A DNA stretch of 64,000 bases from a bacterium (GTDB lineage: Bacteria > Desulfobacterota > Desulfocorpusculales > Desulfocorpusculum), in contig JBBFLE010000004.1 of NCBI GenBank assembly GCA_037481695.1, forward strand, positions 186,001-250,000, in the 5' to 3' direction. Position numbers and translations under genes: made by a program. The notes beneath the pieces are model-generated. The model saw only the letters and a program-made list of their open reading frames with translations. It searched no databases and had not been told where the DNA came from. The first letter of the stretch is position 1; every line of letters starts with the position of its first letter. This document shows, in pieces, positions 44,129 to 53,698 of this stretch.

Positions 44129-44677
44129 TCATGGGTTTGTGCCATTCATCAGTCTTCTTACCTGCTTTATGTCCTTGACCCTGGATGGCAGCAGTTCCAT
44201 CCTCCCCTTGCCCATCATCTTGAGCCCCACCCCAATGTCCTCGAACAACCTCCTGGTGGCCAGCTTGTAACGCATCATGAGCCCCAGTTCATAAACCCTC
44301 CCCCAACGCTTCACCTCACCCAAAAAGGCCCTGTGAAACTCCATTATCCCGGGCTCCCCCACCTTCACCCCGCTCTCCAGGGCCATCTCCCTCAAAGCAT
44401 CCATCATGGCTGGAATATTCACCCGGTTGGGACACTGGCTCAAACAGGAGTAACAGCCCACACACAACCAGATGGCCCTGCTCTCCAGAACCTCACGCCT
44501 CATGCCCCTCTGTACCATACGGATGATCTGGTTGGGGTTGTACTCCATGGCCTCCACCACAGGGCAGCCCCCACCACAGCTCAGACACTGGTAACAACCA
44601 TTGAAGCTCTGACCGCTTCGACGAGAAACCTCCTCCAGAAAGGAACTCTTTCCCATCTTGCGCCCCCGATCTCCCAT
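44129..44677 (-). CDS. HdrC-like 4Fe-4S dicluster protein
   Basis: A protein of about 182 residues with two Cys4 sites: CYQCLSCGGGCP (Cys28, 31, 34, 38) and CVGCYSCLSQCP (Cys72, 75, 78, 82), followed by the helical tail typical of heterodisulfide reductase subunit C. HdrC relays electrons between an HdrA/HdrB pair or a membrane partner. No hdrA or hdrB lies in the window, so this is a solitary copy. ATG 44677 is the preferred start; the open frame extends 21 codons further. Confidence 0.8.
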   Translation of the reverse strand: MGDRGRKMGKSSFLEEVSRRSGQSFNGCYQCLSCGGGCPVVEAMEYNPNQIIRMVQRGMRREVLESRAIWLCVGCYSCLSQCPNRVNIPAMMDALREMALESGVKVGEPGIMEFHRAFLGEVKRWGRVYELGLMMRYKLATRRLFEDIGVGLKMMGKGRMELLPSRVKDIKQVRRLMNGTNP

Positions 44678-44808
44678 AAATGATCTTCTTTCCTGTAAGT
44701 TATCGCCCCACCCACCCAGAGTCAATGTTGCATGATGCACTTTGAAGATTGCATGAACATCTCACGGCTGTTACCTTATCTTAAAGAGAACCTTTGAGGT
44801 CTGGGAAA

Positions 44809-45627
44809 ATGCATTTCAGGTTGCTGGCCGTGCATGCTCATCCTGATGATGAATCCATAGGCACTGGGGGCACCCTCGCCCTTTACGCCAGGAGAGGAGT
44901 TCATGTGGTATTGGTCTGTGCCACGAGGGGCGAGGAGGGGAAACTACATGGCGTGAATCCATCAGAGGACCCGGCCACCATAAGAACCAGGGAGTTGGAG
45001 GCAGCCTGCAGGATTCTTGGAATTGAGGATGTAAGATTTTTGGGTTACAGGGATTCCGGGATGGCCGGCACCCCGGCCAATTCTCATCCTGAGGCTTTCT
45101 GCAATGCAGACCCTCTAGAGGCTTCCAGGCAATTGGCCGGGATATTGAGAGAGACTAGGCCTCATGTTGTGATCACTTACAATGAGAGGGGCTTTTACGG
45201 CCACCCTGACCATGTGGCAGCCAACAAGGTTACCAATCTGGCCTTGGAGGAAGCCCGCAACCCAGGCCCTCGGGGAGAGCCACCATGGGAGGTGCCCAGA
45301 CTCTTTTACACAGCAGCGCCCAGGAGTCGTCTCCTGAGATTGGACCAGTTCCTCAGGACTCAGGGCAACACAGGATTACCTTACTCTGTTGAGATCTTGG
45401 GAACCCAAGATGATGAAATAACCGCCTGGATCGATGTGAGAGAGGTCCTGCATCTCAAGCTCAAGGCCATTTCTTGCCACAGGAGTCAGCTTGGCCCACA
45501 TAGCCTCTTCTCCAGGCTTCCATCATCCCTATATGAAGAGGCATGGGGAACCGAATGTTATGTTTTGGCCAGGGGCACATATGGAATACAGGAAAAGATC
45601 TCGGATCTTTTTTGGGGTCTTCCATGA
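44809..45627 (+). CDS. LmbE/PIG-L family deacetylase
   Basis: A 272-residue zinc deacetylase: AVHAHPDDESIGTGGTLALYARRG has the His-Pro-Asp-Asp metal motif, and a later YNERGFYGHPDHVAANKVT supplies the third ligand His. Family members remove N-acetyl groups from GlcNAc-linked small molecules (bacillithiol, mycothiol, GPI precursors). ATG 44809 is preferred with GAGGT nine bases upstream; TTG 44794 is an alternative. The substrate is unknown. Confidence 0.87.
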   Translation: MHFRLLAVHAHPDDESIGTGGTLALYARRGVHVVLVCATRGEEGKLHGVNPSEDPATIRTRELEAACRILGIEDVRFLGYRDSGMAGTPANSHPEAFCNADPLEASRQLAGILRETRPHVVITYNERGFYGHPDHVAANKVTNLALEEARNPGPRGEPPWEVPRLFYTAAPRSRLLRLDQFLRTQGNTGLPYSVEILGTQDDEITAWIDVREVLHLKLKAISCHRSQLGPHSLFSRLPSSLYEEAWGTECYVLARGTYGIQEKISDLFWGLP

Positions 45628-45725
45628 ACATGGAACTCGCACAAGGCATGCAGAGATTTAGCCCCAGGCCAAGGCCGCGGACCCCAATTCCCCCAGGCCC
45701 GCAGCCTTCCCCTAGACCTAGCTCT

Positions 45726-46091
45726 TTACCAATACCACCAAGGGTTCCAGGGATAGTAGTAATAGTAGTACCCCGGCCAGCCGTACCACCAGCTGGGGTA
45801 ATAGTACCATCTCCAGCCATAGTGATGATGGTGTCTGTGCCAGTCCCTATGGTAATAAGGCCTGTGAGAGCCCTGCCACCTATCAGAAGACCTGTATCCG
45901 GAGTGGTATCTCTGATAGCGGCCACCCGATGCTTCGCTTCGGGCCTTCTGGATGTAAGCACCCTGATGTGCTTTGCTCAGGTAGCTTTTTTGCTGGGTTT
46001 GTGCCAGGGCCTCTGGGCCAAGACTCCATCCAAATCCCACAAGCAGTCCACTAAGGAGAATGACCTTGAAGCTTTTGTCTAGTATTTTCAT
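45726..46091 (-). CDS. Exported Tyr/Trp/His-rich low-complexity protein
   Basis: A 121-residue protein with a standard signal peptide (KVILLSGLLVGFGWSLGPEALA-Q). After about 50 ordinary residues it becomes extreme in composition: WHRHHHHYGWRWYYYP and then a WWYGWPGYYYYYYPWNPWWYW type tail to the very end, 17 of the last 25 residues being Tyr or Trp. A structural, metal- or surface-binding role is conceivable. The 5' end overlaps the divergent SNase-like frame by 32 nt. No homologous family is recognised. Confidence 0.7.
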   Translation of the reverse strand: MKILDKSFKVILLSGLLVGFGWSLGPEALAQTQQKSYLSKAHQGAYIQKARSEASGGRYQRYHSGYRSSDRWQGSHRPYYHRDWHRHHHHYGWRWYYYPSWWYGWPGYYYYYYPWNPWWYW

Positions 46092-46761
46092 TTTGACGCC
46101 CTCCCTTCTTTACTCATTTGGACTAGGGAAGGCACCTGGGGGTTTAATCCTTGCCTGGAAAATATTTTGCCCAAGAAAAGCCACTATCCATGGCTTCCTG
46201 TTGGGCATTGCCCTGGCTGTGGCTTGGGTTCAAAGCCAGGCCGATACCAGGACCCCCCGCAGTTTTTCAGGAAAGGTAAGCGGTGTCCGATCAGGCCACA
46301 CACTCATAGTGCAGGAGGGGGACAGGACTCACAAGGTCAACTTGTACGGAGTTGTTTCTCCTTCCCCAGGGGCTCCTCAGGCAGAGAAAGCCAGGGCCTT
46401 CCTGGAGCAGATCGCCTTTGGAAGGATGGTAACAGTTGAGGCAGTTGCCCCTTTTAGCCCAAGGGTTTTGTACGCCTTCGTGCAGCTGGGAGATCAAAAC
46501 TTAAACGAAGAGATGATTAGACAGGGCCTGGCGTGGGTTAACCAAGAGGCATGTGCCATGGAGATCTGCCAAAGGTGGAAAACTTTGCAGGAGGAGGCCA
46601 AGGCCGCCCAACGTGGCATCTGGAGCGATCCATCCAAGGCTCCCATCCTGGAGAAAGGGCGTGGTAAGAGCCGTCCAAAGAGAAAAGGGTCAGACTTGCA
46701 TCTGACCCCTAAAGCTCCTTTGGCGTCCCCAACGGGATTTGAACCCGTGTTGCCGGCTTGA
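46060..46761 (+). CDS. Degenerate SNase-like exported protein
   Basis: A frame of 233 residues with an OB-fold like that of staphylococcal nuclease: VSGVRSGHTLIVQEGDRTHKVNLYGVVSPSP, then ARAFLEQIAFGRMVTVEA and NLNEEMIRQGLAWVNQEAC. The catalytic D-x-P-E of the family (YGIDAPE) reads YGVVSPS here, so the metal Asp and general-base Glu are both absent. The true start is uncertain; a membrane or signal helix (FLLGIALAVAWVQSQA) begins near residue 45. The C-terminus runs through a terminator and into the antisense of tRNA-Glu. Confidence 0.65.
   Translation: MTLKLLSSIFILTPSLLYSFGLGKAPGGLILAWKIFCPRKATIHGFLLGIALAVAWVQSQADTRTPRSFSGKVSGVRSGHTLIVQEGDRTHKVNLYGVVSPSPGAPQAEKARAFLEQIAFGRMVTVEAVAPFSPRVLYAFVQLGDQNLNEEMIRQGLAWVNQEACAMEICQRWKTLQEEAKAAQRGIWSDPSKAPILEKGRGKSRPKRKGSDLHLTPKAPLASPTGFEPVLPA
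46683..46708 (-). terminator. Terminator of the tRNA operon
   Basis: Read leftward after tRNA-Glu, GGGTCAGA (46701-46708 complement) pairs with TCTGACCC (46687-46694 complement), with a 6-nt loop, and is followed by TTTT. The perfect 8-bp stem plus T-run is a good intrinsic terminator. It lies within the C-terminal codons of the SNase-like frame on the other strand. Confidence 0.7.
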
Positions 46762-46798
46762 AAGACCGGTGTCCTGGGCCTAGCTGGACGATGGGGAC
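46721..46798 (-). tRNA. tRNA-Glu (anticodon TTC)
   Basis: A 78-nt cloverleaf: acceptor GTCCCCA/TGGGGAC, anticodon stem CCGGT/GCCGG with loop CTTTCAA (anticodon TTC), T-arm ACGGGTTCAAATCCCGT, and encoded CCA. It is the second tRNA of a two-gene unit. Confidence 0.93.
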
Positions 46799-46812
46799 TC
46801 ACATCAAACCAT

Positions 46813-46886
46813 TGGGCCGTGCTGGATTCGAACCAGCGGCTCTCTGCTTAAAAGGCAGATACTCTACCTGGCTGAGTTAACGGCCC
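46813..46886 (-). tRNA. tRNA-Lys (anticodon TTT)
   Basis: A cloverleaf with acceptor GGGCCGT/ACGGCCC, anticodon stem TCTGC/GCAGA with loop CTTTTAA (anticodon TTT), and T-arm CTGGTTCGAATCCAG. The discriminator is A and the CCA end is not encoded, unlike the tRNA-Glu gene 14 nt downstream. Confidence 0.93.
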
Positions 46887-46904
46887 AGGCTGACTTGATC
46901 TCAA

Positions 46905-46933
46905 ATTATAACCCATAGGCAGCAGCACACCAA
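46905..46933 (-). promoter_or_regulatory. Promoter of the tRNA-Lys/tRNA-Glu unit
   Basis: Read leftward, TTGGTG (46928-46933), a 17-bp spacer and a perfect TATAAT (46905-46910) precede tRNA-Lys by 18 bp, a textbook sigma-70-type spacing. Confidence 0.7.
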
Positions 46934-46968
46934 GCCCCTAACCAAGACAGGCCCTAAGGCCCAAGAAT

Positions 46969-46993
46969 CACTTGGGAGCTTGAGTCCCAAGTG
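46969..46993 (-). terminator. Hairpin after purA
   Basis: CACTTGGGA (46969-46977) and TCCCAAGTG (46985-46993) form a perfect 9-bp stem with a 7-nt loop, 58 bp past the purA stop. No long T-run follows. It probably ends or stabilises the purA transcript ahead of the tRNA promoter. Confidence 0.5.
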
Positions 46994-47051
46994 GAAAATA
47001 TTCTTTGTGGAAAAACATGATGCAGGCTGAGCCATGGGCTTTTTCGTGCGG

Positions 47052-48383
<1,332 letters not shown>

Positions 48384-49970
48384 TCACAATTCCACCTGGA
48401 TGACCCTGACTATGTGCTCCAGATTCTGGATTTCCTCCAAAACATTCTTGGCAATGGGATCATCCAGGTGGAGAAGGGAGACTGCCATTCCACCCAAGCG
48501 GTCCCTGCCGAACTGCATCATACCGATGTTGATCTTGTTACGGCCCAACGTAGTTCCGATATTGCCTATGACACCTGGCCTGTCCTCGTTGTAAATGAAA
48601 AGTATGTTACCTTCGGGAACGGCCTCCACCAGGAAGTTGTTTATCCTCAAGATACGGGGGTTTCTCTTGCCCAACAAGGCTCCAGATACTGAAAGCTCCT
48701 CCCTGTCGGATACGGCCCTTATGGTAATGAGGTTTGTGTAATCCTCATGCTTTTCGGTAACCGACTCGGTTACCTTTATGCCTCTGGCCTTGGCCAATAC
48801 AGGTGCGTTTACGAAATTGATGTTCCCACTCAGCATGGGCGAGAGGAACCCCTTTAACAGCGCTGAAGTTATGGGCCCGACTCCGTACTGGGCCACTTCC
48901 CCGGTGTATTGGAGATGTACTTCCTTGACTCCGCCTTGGAGGATCTGGGCCGTGAAGCTCCCCAATTTCTCGGCCAGATGCAAGTAGGGCCTCACATGTG
49001 GCAGGATCTCGGAGCTCACGGAAGGCACGTTTACCGCATTTCTGACCGTGCCCCTCAGCAGAAAATCCACTATCTGTTCGGCCACAGCCACTGCCACGTT
49101 TACCTGAGCCTCCTCGGTGGAAGCACCCAAATGGGGGGTACAAATTACCTGATCCAGCCCCAGCAGGGGATTATTCTCAGGGGGTTCTTTCTCAAAAACA
49201 TCTAGAGCAGCCCCTGCCACCTTCCCCGAGACCAGGGCATCATACAAAGCCTTCTCATTTATGATTCCTCCCCTGGCACAATTCAGTACATAAACCCCCT
49301 TCTTCATCTTCTTGAAGGCTTTCTCATCTATGAGGTTGATGGTCTCCTTGGTCTTGGGTGTGTGAACCGTTATGAAGTCGGACCGGGCCAGCAGCTCATC
49401 CAGTGGGACCATCTCCACTCCCAACTTGGTCACCACCTCCGGGCTCAAAAATGGATCATAGGCTATGACATTCATGTGGAGGCCGTGGGCGCGGTCAGCC
49501 ACTATCTTGCCGATGCGACCCATGCCTATTATGCCCAAGGTCTTGTTGAAGACCTCGGTACCCATGAATTTCTTCTTCTCCCATTTCCCAGATTTCACCG
49601 ATGCTGTGGCCTGGGGTATACGCCTGGCCAAGGCCAGGAGCATGGAGATGGTATGTTCGGCCGTGGTGATGGTGTTGCCCTCAGGGGTATTCATGACCAC
49701 TATGCCTTTTTTCGTGGCCGCATCCAAATCCACATTGTCCACGCCTATCCCGGCCCTTCCTATGACCTTCAAGCGTTCGGCAGCTTCAATTATGTCTGCC
49801 GTTAGCTTTGTTCCGCTGCGAATGGCTATGGCATCATAATCCACTATCACGGCCTTGAGTTCCTCGGGACTAAGGCCTGTCTCCACATCCACATCCAGGC
49901 CCTCTGCCCTACGGAACACCTCTATCCCCTCTTCTGCCAAAGAGTCACTGACCAAGACTCGGTATCCCAT
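48384..49970 (-). CDS. serA: D-3-phosphoglycerate dehydrogenase, ACT type
   Basis: This 528-residue enzyme oxidises 3-phosphoglycerate in serine synthesis. It has the NAD-binding GIIGMGRIGKIVADRA near residue 147, the catalytic His in CTPHLGASTEEAQ near residue 280, an intervening domain, and a C-terminal ACT domain (RPGVIGNIGTTLGRNKINIGMM) that usually binds serine as a feedback inhibitor. GGAGGA precedes the ATG. It lies 35 bp after a class V aminotransferase gene that may supply the next step. Confidence 0.95.
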   Translation of the reverse strand: MGYRVLVSDSLAEEGIEVFRRAEGLDVDVETGLSPEELKAVIVDYDAIAIRSGTKLTADIIEAAERLKVIGRAGIGVDNVDLDAATKKGIVVMNTPEGNTITTAEHTISMLLALARRIPQATASVKSGKWEKKKFMGTEVFNKTLGIIGMGRIGKIVADRAHGLHMNVIAYDPFLSPEVVTKLGVEMVPLDELLARSDFITVHTPKTKETINLIDEKAFKKMKKGVYVLNCARGGIINEKALYDALVSGKVAGAALDVFEKEPPENNPLLGLDQVICTPHLGASTEEAQVNVAVAVAEQIVDFLLRGTVRNAVNVPSVSSEILPHVRPYLHLAEKLGSFTAQILQGGVKEVHLQYTGEVAQYGVGPITSALLKGFLSPMLSGNINFVNAPVLAKARGIKVTESVTEKHEDYTNLITIRAVSDREELSVSGALLGKRNPRILRINNFLVEAVPEGNILFIYNEDRPGVIGNIGTTLGRNKINIGMMQFGRDRLGGMAVSLLHLDDPIAKNVLEEIQNLEHIVRVIQVEL

Positions 49971-50005
49971 GGCTCCATCCTCCTATTGTTCGAGCCTTCC
50001 CTTTT

Positions 50006-51151
50006 TCAAGCCTCACCTGCCAGGATCTGCTGGGCCACTCCAACCCCTTTCCCAAGTTCCACAGGCAGGCCCAGGTCTCTTAAGGTCAGCTCCAGGGACG
50101 AGATGCCGATGATCACATCAAAGGCGTCCATAAAACCCATATGCGCTATTCGGAAGATCTTTCCCTTGAGGTGACCTTGACCTCCGGCCACCCGCACTCC
50201 ATAACGATCCCATAGGTGCCCGGTGATCTTTCCTGCATCAACTCCGGCTGGTGCCTTGACCGCAGTGACAGCCTCACTGGGTGAATCAGGAGCCAAAAGC
50301 TCCAGGCCCAGAGCTTTGACAGCCTCCCTGGTGGCCCTGGCCATTCTGAAGTGGCGTTCGAAGATGCGCTCCAAGGTCTCCTCTCGAATCCTCTGGAGCA
50401 CCTCCCTGAGACCCACGATGAGAGACACAGCCGGGGTGTATGCATTCTGGTTTTTCTTGGCTGAAGCCAGCTCCTTCTTGAAATCAAAGTAGAAACGAGG
50501 CAAAGAGGCCTTTTCCACAAAACCCCAGGCCTTAGGGCTCACAGAAGCAAAGGCCAGGCCCGGGGGCAACATCACTGCTTTCTGAGACCCAGCAACCACT
50601 ATGTCCAGACCCCAAGCATCTGTTTGGATGTCGAAGACACCAATACCCGTTATGGCATCCACTATGAGTAGGGTCTCGGGATATCCGCGCACTATTTCCC
50701 CTATCTCCTTCACTGGATGACGTACTCCTGTGGAGGTCTCGCTGGCCTGCACCAAGACCGCCCTAATCTTGGGATCAGCATCCAAAGCCTTTTGCACTTC
50801 CTCAGGCCTCACGGCCTTCCCCCATTCCACATCCAAAACCACGGGCAGGATGCCGTAGGCCATGCAGATCTCCTCCCACCTTTCCCCGAATTTTCCTCCC
50901 CTCACCACCAGTGCCTTATCCCCTGGGCTCAAGGTGTTTGTCACAGCACCTTCCATGGCACCGGTGCCCGAAGAGCTGAACAATAGCACCTCGTGCTGGG
51001 TCTGGAAAAGATACTTCAGCCCCTCTCTCACCTCCTGAAAGATAGCCCCGTATTCAGCCGTGCGATGATGGATTATGGGTTGAGCCATGCTAAGTAGTGT
51101 TGAGGGGGAAATGGGCGTTGGACCTGGTGTCAAGAGATAGCTCTTGCGCAT
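50006..51151 (-). CDS. Class V aminotransferase (serine-pyruvate/alanine-glyoxylate type)
   Basis: A 381-residue PLP enzyme: SSSGTGAMEGAVTN near residue 60 and the Lys in VAGSQKAVMLPPGLAF near residue 190 mark the family. In anaerobes lacking serC, an aminotransferase of this class beside serA can stand in as phosphoserine aminotransferase; the adjacency suggests the same here. ATG 51151 is chosen because AGGAGG lies five bases upstream; a GTG lies two codons further up. Confidence 0.87.
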   Translation of the reverse strand: MRKSYLLTPGPTPISPSTLLSMAQPIIHHRTAEYGAIFQEVREGLKYLFQTQHEVLLFSSSGTGAMEGAVTNTLSPGDKALVVRGGKFGERWEEICMAYGILPVVLDVEWGKAVRPEEVQKALDADPKIRAVLVQASETSTGVRHPVKEIGEIVRGYPETLLIVDAITGIGVFDIQTDAWGLDIVVAGSQKAVMLPPGLAFASVSPKAWGFVEKASLPRFYFDFKKELASAKKNQNAYTPAVSLIVGLREVLQRIREETLERIFERHFRMARATREAVKALGLELLAPDSPSEAVTAVKAPAGVDAGKITGHLWDRYGVRVAGGQGHLKGKIFRIAHMGFMDAFDVIIGISSLELTLRDLGLPVELGKGVGVAQQILAGEA

Positions 51152-51190
51152 TTTCACCTCCTTGTTTTGTCAGGCCTTTCCAAAGTTCGC

Positions 51191-51223
51191 AAAAAAAGAG
51201 ACCCGTCACATTTTTCGGGTCCC
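51191..51223 (-). terminator. Terminator between CBS gene and aminotransferase
   Basis: Read leftward, GGGACCCG pairs with CGGGTCTC (one G-T pair) with a 9-nt loop and is followed by seven T. A second perfect stem, TCCATCC/GGATGGA, lies at 51251-51268. The CBS pair is therefore probably not co-transcribed with the aminotransferase gene. Confidence 0.7.
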
Positions 51224-51281
51224 TAAACCCCCACCCTGCAACCCGGGCCTTCCATCCTTGAGGATGGACGATGTGCACGGG

Positions 51282-51941
51282 CTAGCCATAAAGTCTCAAG
51301 GGAACCACTTTTTCCACCCTGAACCCGGCCTCTTTCAACCCTTCCATCACAGGCTTATGTTTTGGGGCCTTGCATCTGATTATTATCCTCTTTTCCACAG
51401 AGCCTTTTTCAGGAAAGGAAAAGATGCTCAGGGGCAAGGCCTTGGTCTTGCGCAATACCTCGGTTATTTTAGCAAAGGTGTCCTCATCCACCGACACGTT
51501 GTACAGAGTGAGCCTCAAGACGCCCTCTTCACGGGCTGCAAAAATCTCTAGTAGCCCCCTGGTTACCTCGGTAGCCGTGGCTATACCCACAAGTTTTCCA
51601 TTCTCCACCACGGGAAAGGAGCCTATGCCCTTCTTGTAACCAAGAAGCACCACGTCCTCCACGGGTGTGTCTGGACTAACCCATACCGGATCCTTCACCA
51701 TGACATCAGCCACTGTCATCCTGGCCAAAAGATAAGACAACTCGTGCATACTCAGGGTGGTGGCAGAAGAAGGAGAGGCCTCCAAGATCTTGCGCCTGGT
51801 CAGCATGCCCACCAGCTTACCTTTTTTCACCACAGGGAGATGGTGAATCTTGAATTCGTCCATCTTTTTTCTGGCATCCACCAAGAGCGTCTCAGGAGTC
51901 ACCACCACAGGATCTGTTGTCATCCAGTCCCGGATTCTCAT
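51282..51941 (-). CDS. CBS-CBS-ACT-like protein
   Basis: A 219-residue protein with two CBS domains (MRIRDWMTTDPVVV at the start, MVKDPVWVSPDTPVED in the middle; each has an HLPVVKKG or SFPVVENG strand) and a C-terminal ACT-like part (LRLTLYNVSVDEDTFAKI). CBS pairs usually bind adenine nucleotides. It is a close paralogue of the next gene and shares the layout of the PpsC-like protein at 33.3 kb. GGAAGGAGG precedes the ATG. Function unknown. Confidence 0.82.
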   Translation of the reverse strand: MRIRDWMTTDPVVVTPETLLVDARKKMDEFKIHHLPVVKKGKLVGMLTRRKILEASPSSATTLSMHELSYLLARMTVADVMVKDPVWVSPDTPVEDVVLLGYKKGIGSFPVVENGKLVGIATATEVTRGLLEIFAAREEGVLRLTLYNVSVDEDTFAKITEVLRKTKALPLSIFSFPEKGSVEKRIIIRCKAPKHKPVMEGLKEAGFRVEKVVPLRLYG

Positions 51942-51989
51942 GAAGCCTCCTTCCCCCTTTCTGACTCAGAAGAAACTTTTTTAAAACGC

Positions 51990-52622
51990 TCACCTGTGTA
52001 GGGAATACCCCTTTGCCTTGAGGGCTCTCTCCACTGCCGACTGTTCTTTGCCTCTGGCTCTTATGACCACCATGCGTAGATCACTGGCTTTCTGAGGAAG
52101 GCTGAATATGCTTACAAGTTCTGCTCCAGTTTCTTCTACCAGCTTGCCGATCTCAAGCAGAACCCCCTTTTGGAGATCCACATCCTTGAGGGTTATGCGA
52201 ATCAGTTCCTCTTTGGCACCAAGCATAGCCAGGTATGCCCGCACTATGTCGGACTCTGTGGCGATCCCCACCAACTTTCCCTTGTGTAGCACAGGCAGGG
52301 CCCCAACCCCTTTCTCGGCACCCAAGAGCACCGCATGTTCCGCCGAGTCATCCGGGCCTACCACCACCAGATCCTTTGCCATAACGTCCTTGACCTCCAG
52401 CTTGGACAGAAGGTAATGCATCTCGTGAATGCTTAGGCTTGAGGCCGAAGAGGGACTAGCTTCCATGATATCCCTGTAAGTAACTATGCCCACCAGCTTA
52501 CCTCGCTCCACCACTGGCAGGCGCCGGATCTTTCGGTCCCTCATGATTCTCTGGGCTTCCAGAATCGGCGTATTCGGGGCAACTACCACAGGATCGGTGA
52601 CCATCCAGTCCTTGACAAACAT
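51990..52622 (-). CDS. CBS-CBS-ACT-like protein, paralogue
   Basis: A 210-residue protein with the same plan as its neighbour: FVKDWMVTDPVVVAPNTPI, a RRLPVVERG strand, a second domain with GALPVLHKGKLVGIATESDI and an ACT-like tail beginning IRITLKDVDLQKG. GGGAGGAA precedes the ATG. The two genes are 48 bp apart and look like a tandem duplication, with identical SPSSA-LS-HE linker features. Confidence 0.82.
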   Translation of the reverse strand: MFVKDWMVTDPVVVAPNTPILEAQRIMRDRKIRRLPVVERGKLVGIVTYRDIMEASPSSASSLSIHEMHYLLSKLEVKDVMAKDLVVVGPDDSAEHAVLLGAEKGVGALPVLHKGKLVGIATESDIVRAYLAMLGAKEELIRITLKDVDLQKGVLLEIGKLVEETGAELVSIFSLPQKASDLRMVVIRARGKEQSAVERALKAKGYSLHR

Positions 52623-52801
52623 GGTTTCCTCCCGGGCTCTGGGGACCTTCTGGAGTATACTCTAGCCCTCATTGTCCATTCACGGAAAGAGACAAGCTAG
52701 AGCTTTACTATATGAACAGCCAGAAATCAAGCCGAAAATTATAAGCCTTCTGGGTCTCAGCTCTTCCATCTGCTGCAAGGCAAAAGGCCAGCAGTTTTTT
52801 T

Positions 52802-53122
52802 TCAAGCAGTCTCTTGGCAAACCCAATTCATGTAATCGGCAAGCCCGTCTGCCACATCCAGGGCCAGGATCTCTGGAAGCTCATAGGGATGTAAAGAGCG
52901 AACCACGCTCATCAATGGTTCCATCAAGTCTTTGCGTGTCTTGATCAAGAGCAACACCTCCGGATCCTGGCATAGCTCTCCTTTCCATCTGTAAAAGGAG
53001 CGAACCCCCCCCAAGACACTCACGCAGGCAGCAAGCCTTTTCTCGATAAGGGCTCTTGCCAGACTGGCAGCCTTCTGCTCATCGGGCATGCTCACCAAGA
53101 CCACCCTGAGCTGCTTTTCCAT
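52802..53122 (-). CDS. cutA: CutA divalent-ion tolerance protein
   Basis: A 106-residue trimeric protein: VVLVSMPDEQKAASLARALIEKRLAACVSV at the N-terminus, FYRWKGELCQDPEVLLLIKTR in the middle and HPYELPEILALDV near the C-terminus are the CutA1 motifs. Its role is not settled; metal tolerance is the historical description. ATG 53122 fits the family length and has GGAGAG upstream; the frame stays open 37 codons further. Confidence 0.92.
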   Translation of the reverse strand: MEKQLRVVLVSMPDEQKAASLARALIEKRLAACVSVLGGVRSFYRWKGELCQDPEVLLLIKTRKDLMEPLMSVVRSLHPYELPEILALDVADGLADYMNWVCQETA

Positions 53123-53365
53123 GCTGTTGCTCTCCAATACTTTTTTTACCCCCCTGTCTGCACTTCTAGCACTCTGCGGGGCAGAATATAACGGGGCGGG
53201 CCTTGGGACTTTACCCAGGGCGCTTTTCAACAAAAACTGAAATCAGACTTTAGCATGAGCCCCCTTTACTGGGAAGGCGTCCTTGACAGTCTGTTGCAGC
53301 CGGACGTACCATGCTTGAAGCTCATGCTCTGGCTTAAGAGTATGCTTTCCAGCCAAGGGGCGGCC

Positions 53366-53698
53366 ATGTTCGACCTGGGCATGCAGGAGATCTTGATAGT
53401 GCTCGTTGTGGCCCTGGTCTTCATAGGCCCCAGGAAGCTCCCTGAAATAGCCAAGACCCTGGGCAGGGCCTTTATTGAGCTTAGACGTGCAGGCGAAGAG
53501 CTCAAGGGCCAAATAGATCTTGCAACCATCATGGAAGAGCCCGAACCACCCAAGGCTCCAGCACAAGGGGGGCAGGCAGAGGCTGAGCAGGTAGACCCAG
53601 GGCCAAGCCAATCCCCCAGTCATTCCTCAGAACAAGTGGAGGAACTCAAGGCCCCTGATGAGGCTCAAGCCGAAGCTCCCCAGAAAACTCAAGCCTGA
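53366..53698 (+). CDS. tatB: Twin-arginine translocase TatA/B-type subunit
   Basis: A 110-residue protein with one N-terminal membrane helix, a hinge and an amphipathic helix: MFDLGMQEILIVLVVALVFIGPRKLPEIAKTLGRA in short is the TatB-like start, with Glu near position 8 and FIGPRKLPE at the hinge. A Pro/Gln/Ala-rich tail follows. ATG 53366 has AAGGGG upstream. It overlaps tatC by 41 nt, so the two are co-translated components that recognise and move folded Tat substrates. Confidence 0.88.
   Translation: MFDLGMQEILIVLVVALVFIGPRKLPEIAKTLGRAFIELRRAGEELKGQIDLATIMEEPEPPKAPAQGGQAEAEQVDPGPSQSPSHSSEQVEELKAPDEAQAEAPQKTQA

Noticed and set aside
45461-45961. A 166-codon minus-strand frame rich in Gly, Thr and Ile
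   Set aside because: It is the shifted shadow of the Tyr/Trp-rich secreted protein and the end of the LmbE gene; it has no Shine-Dalgarno or signal and its low complexity comes from the TAC/TGG repeats read out of frame.
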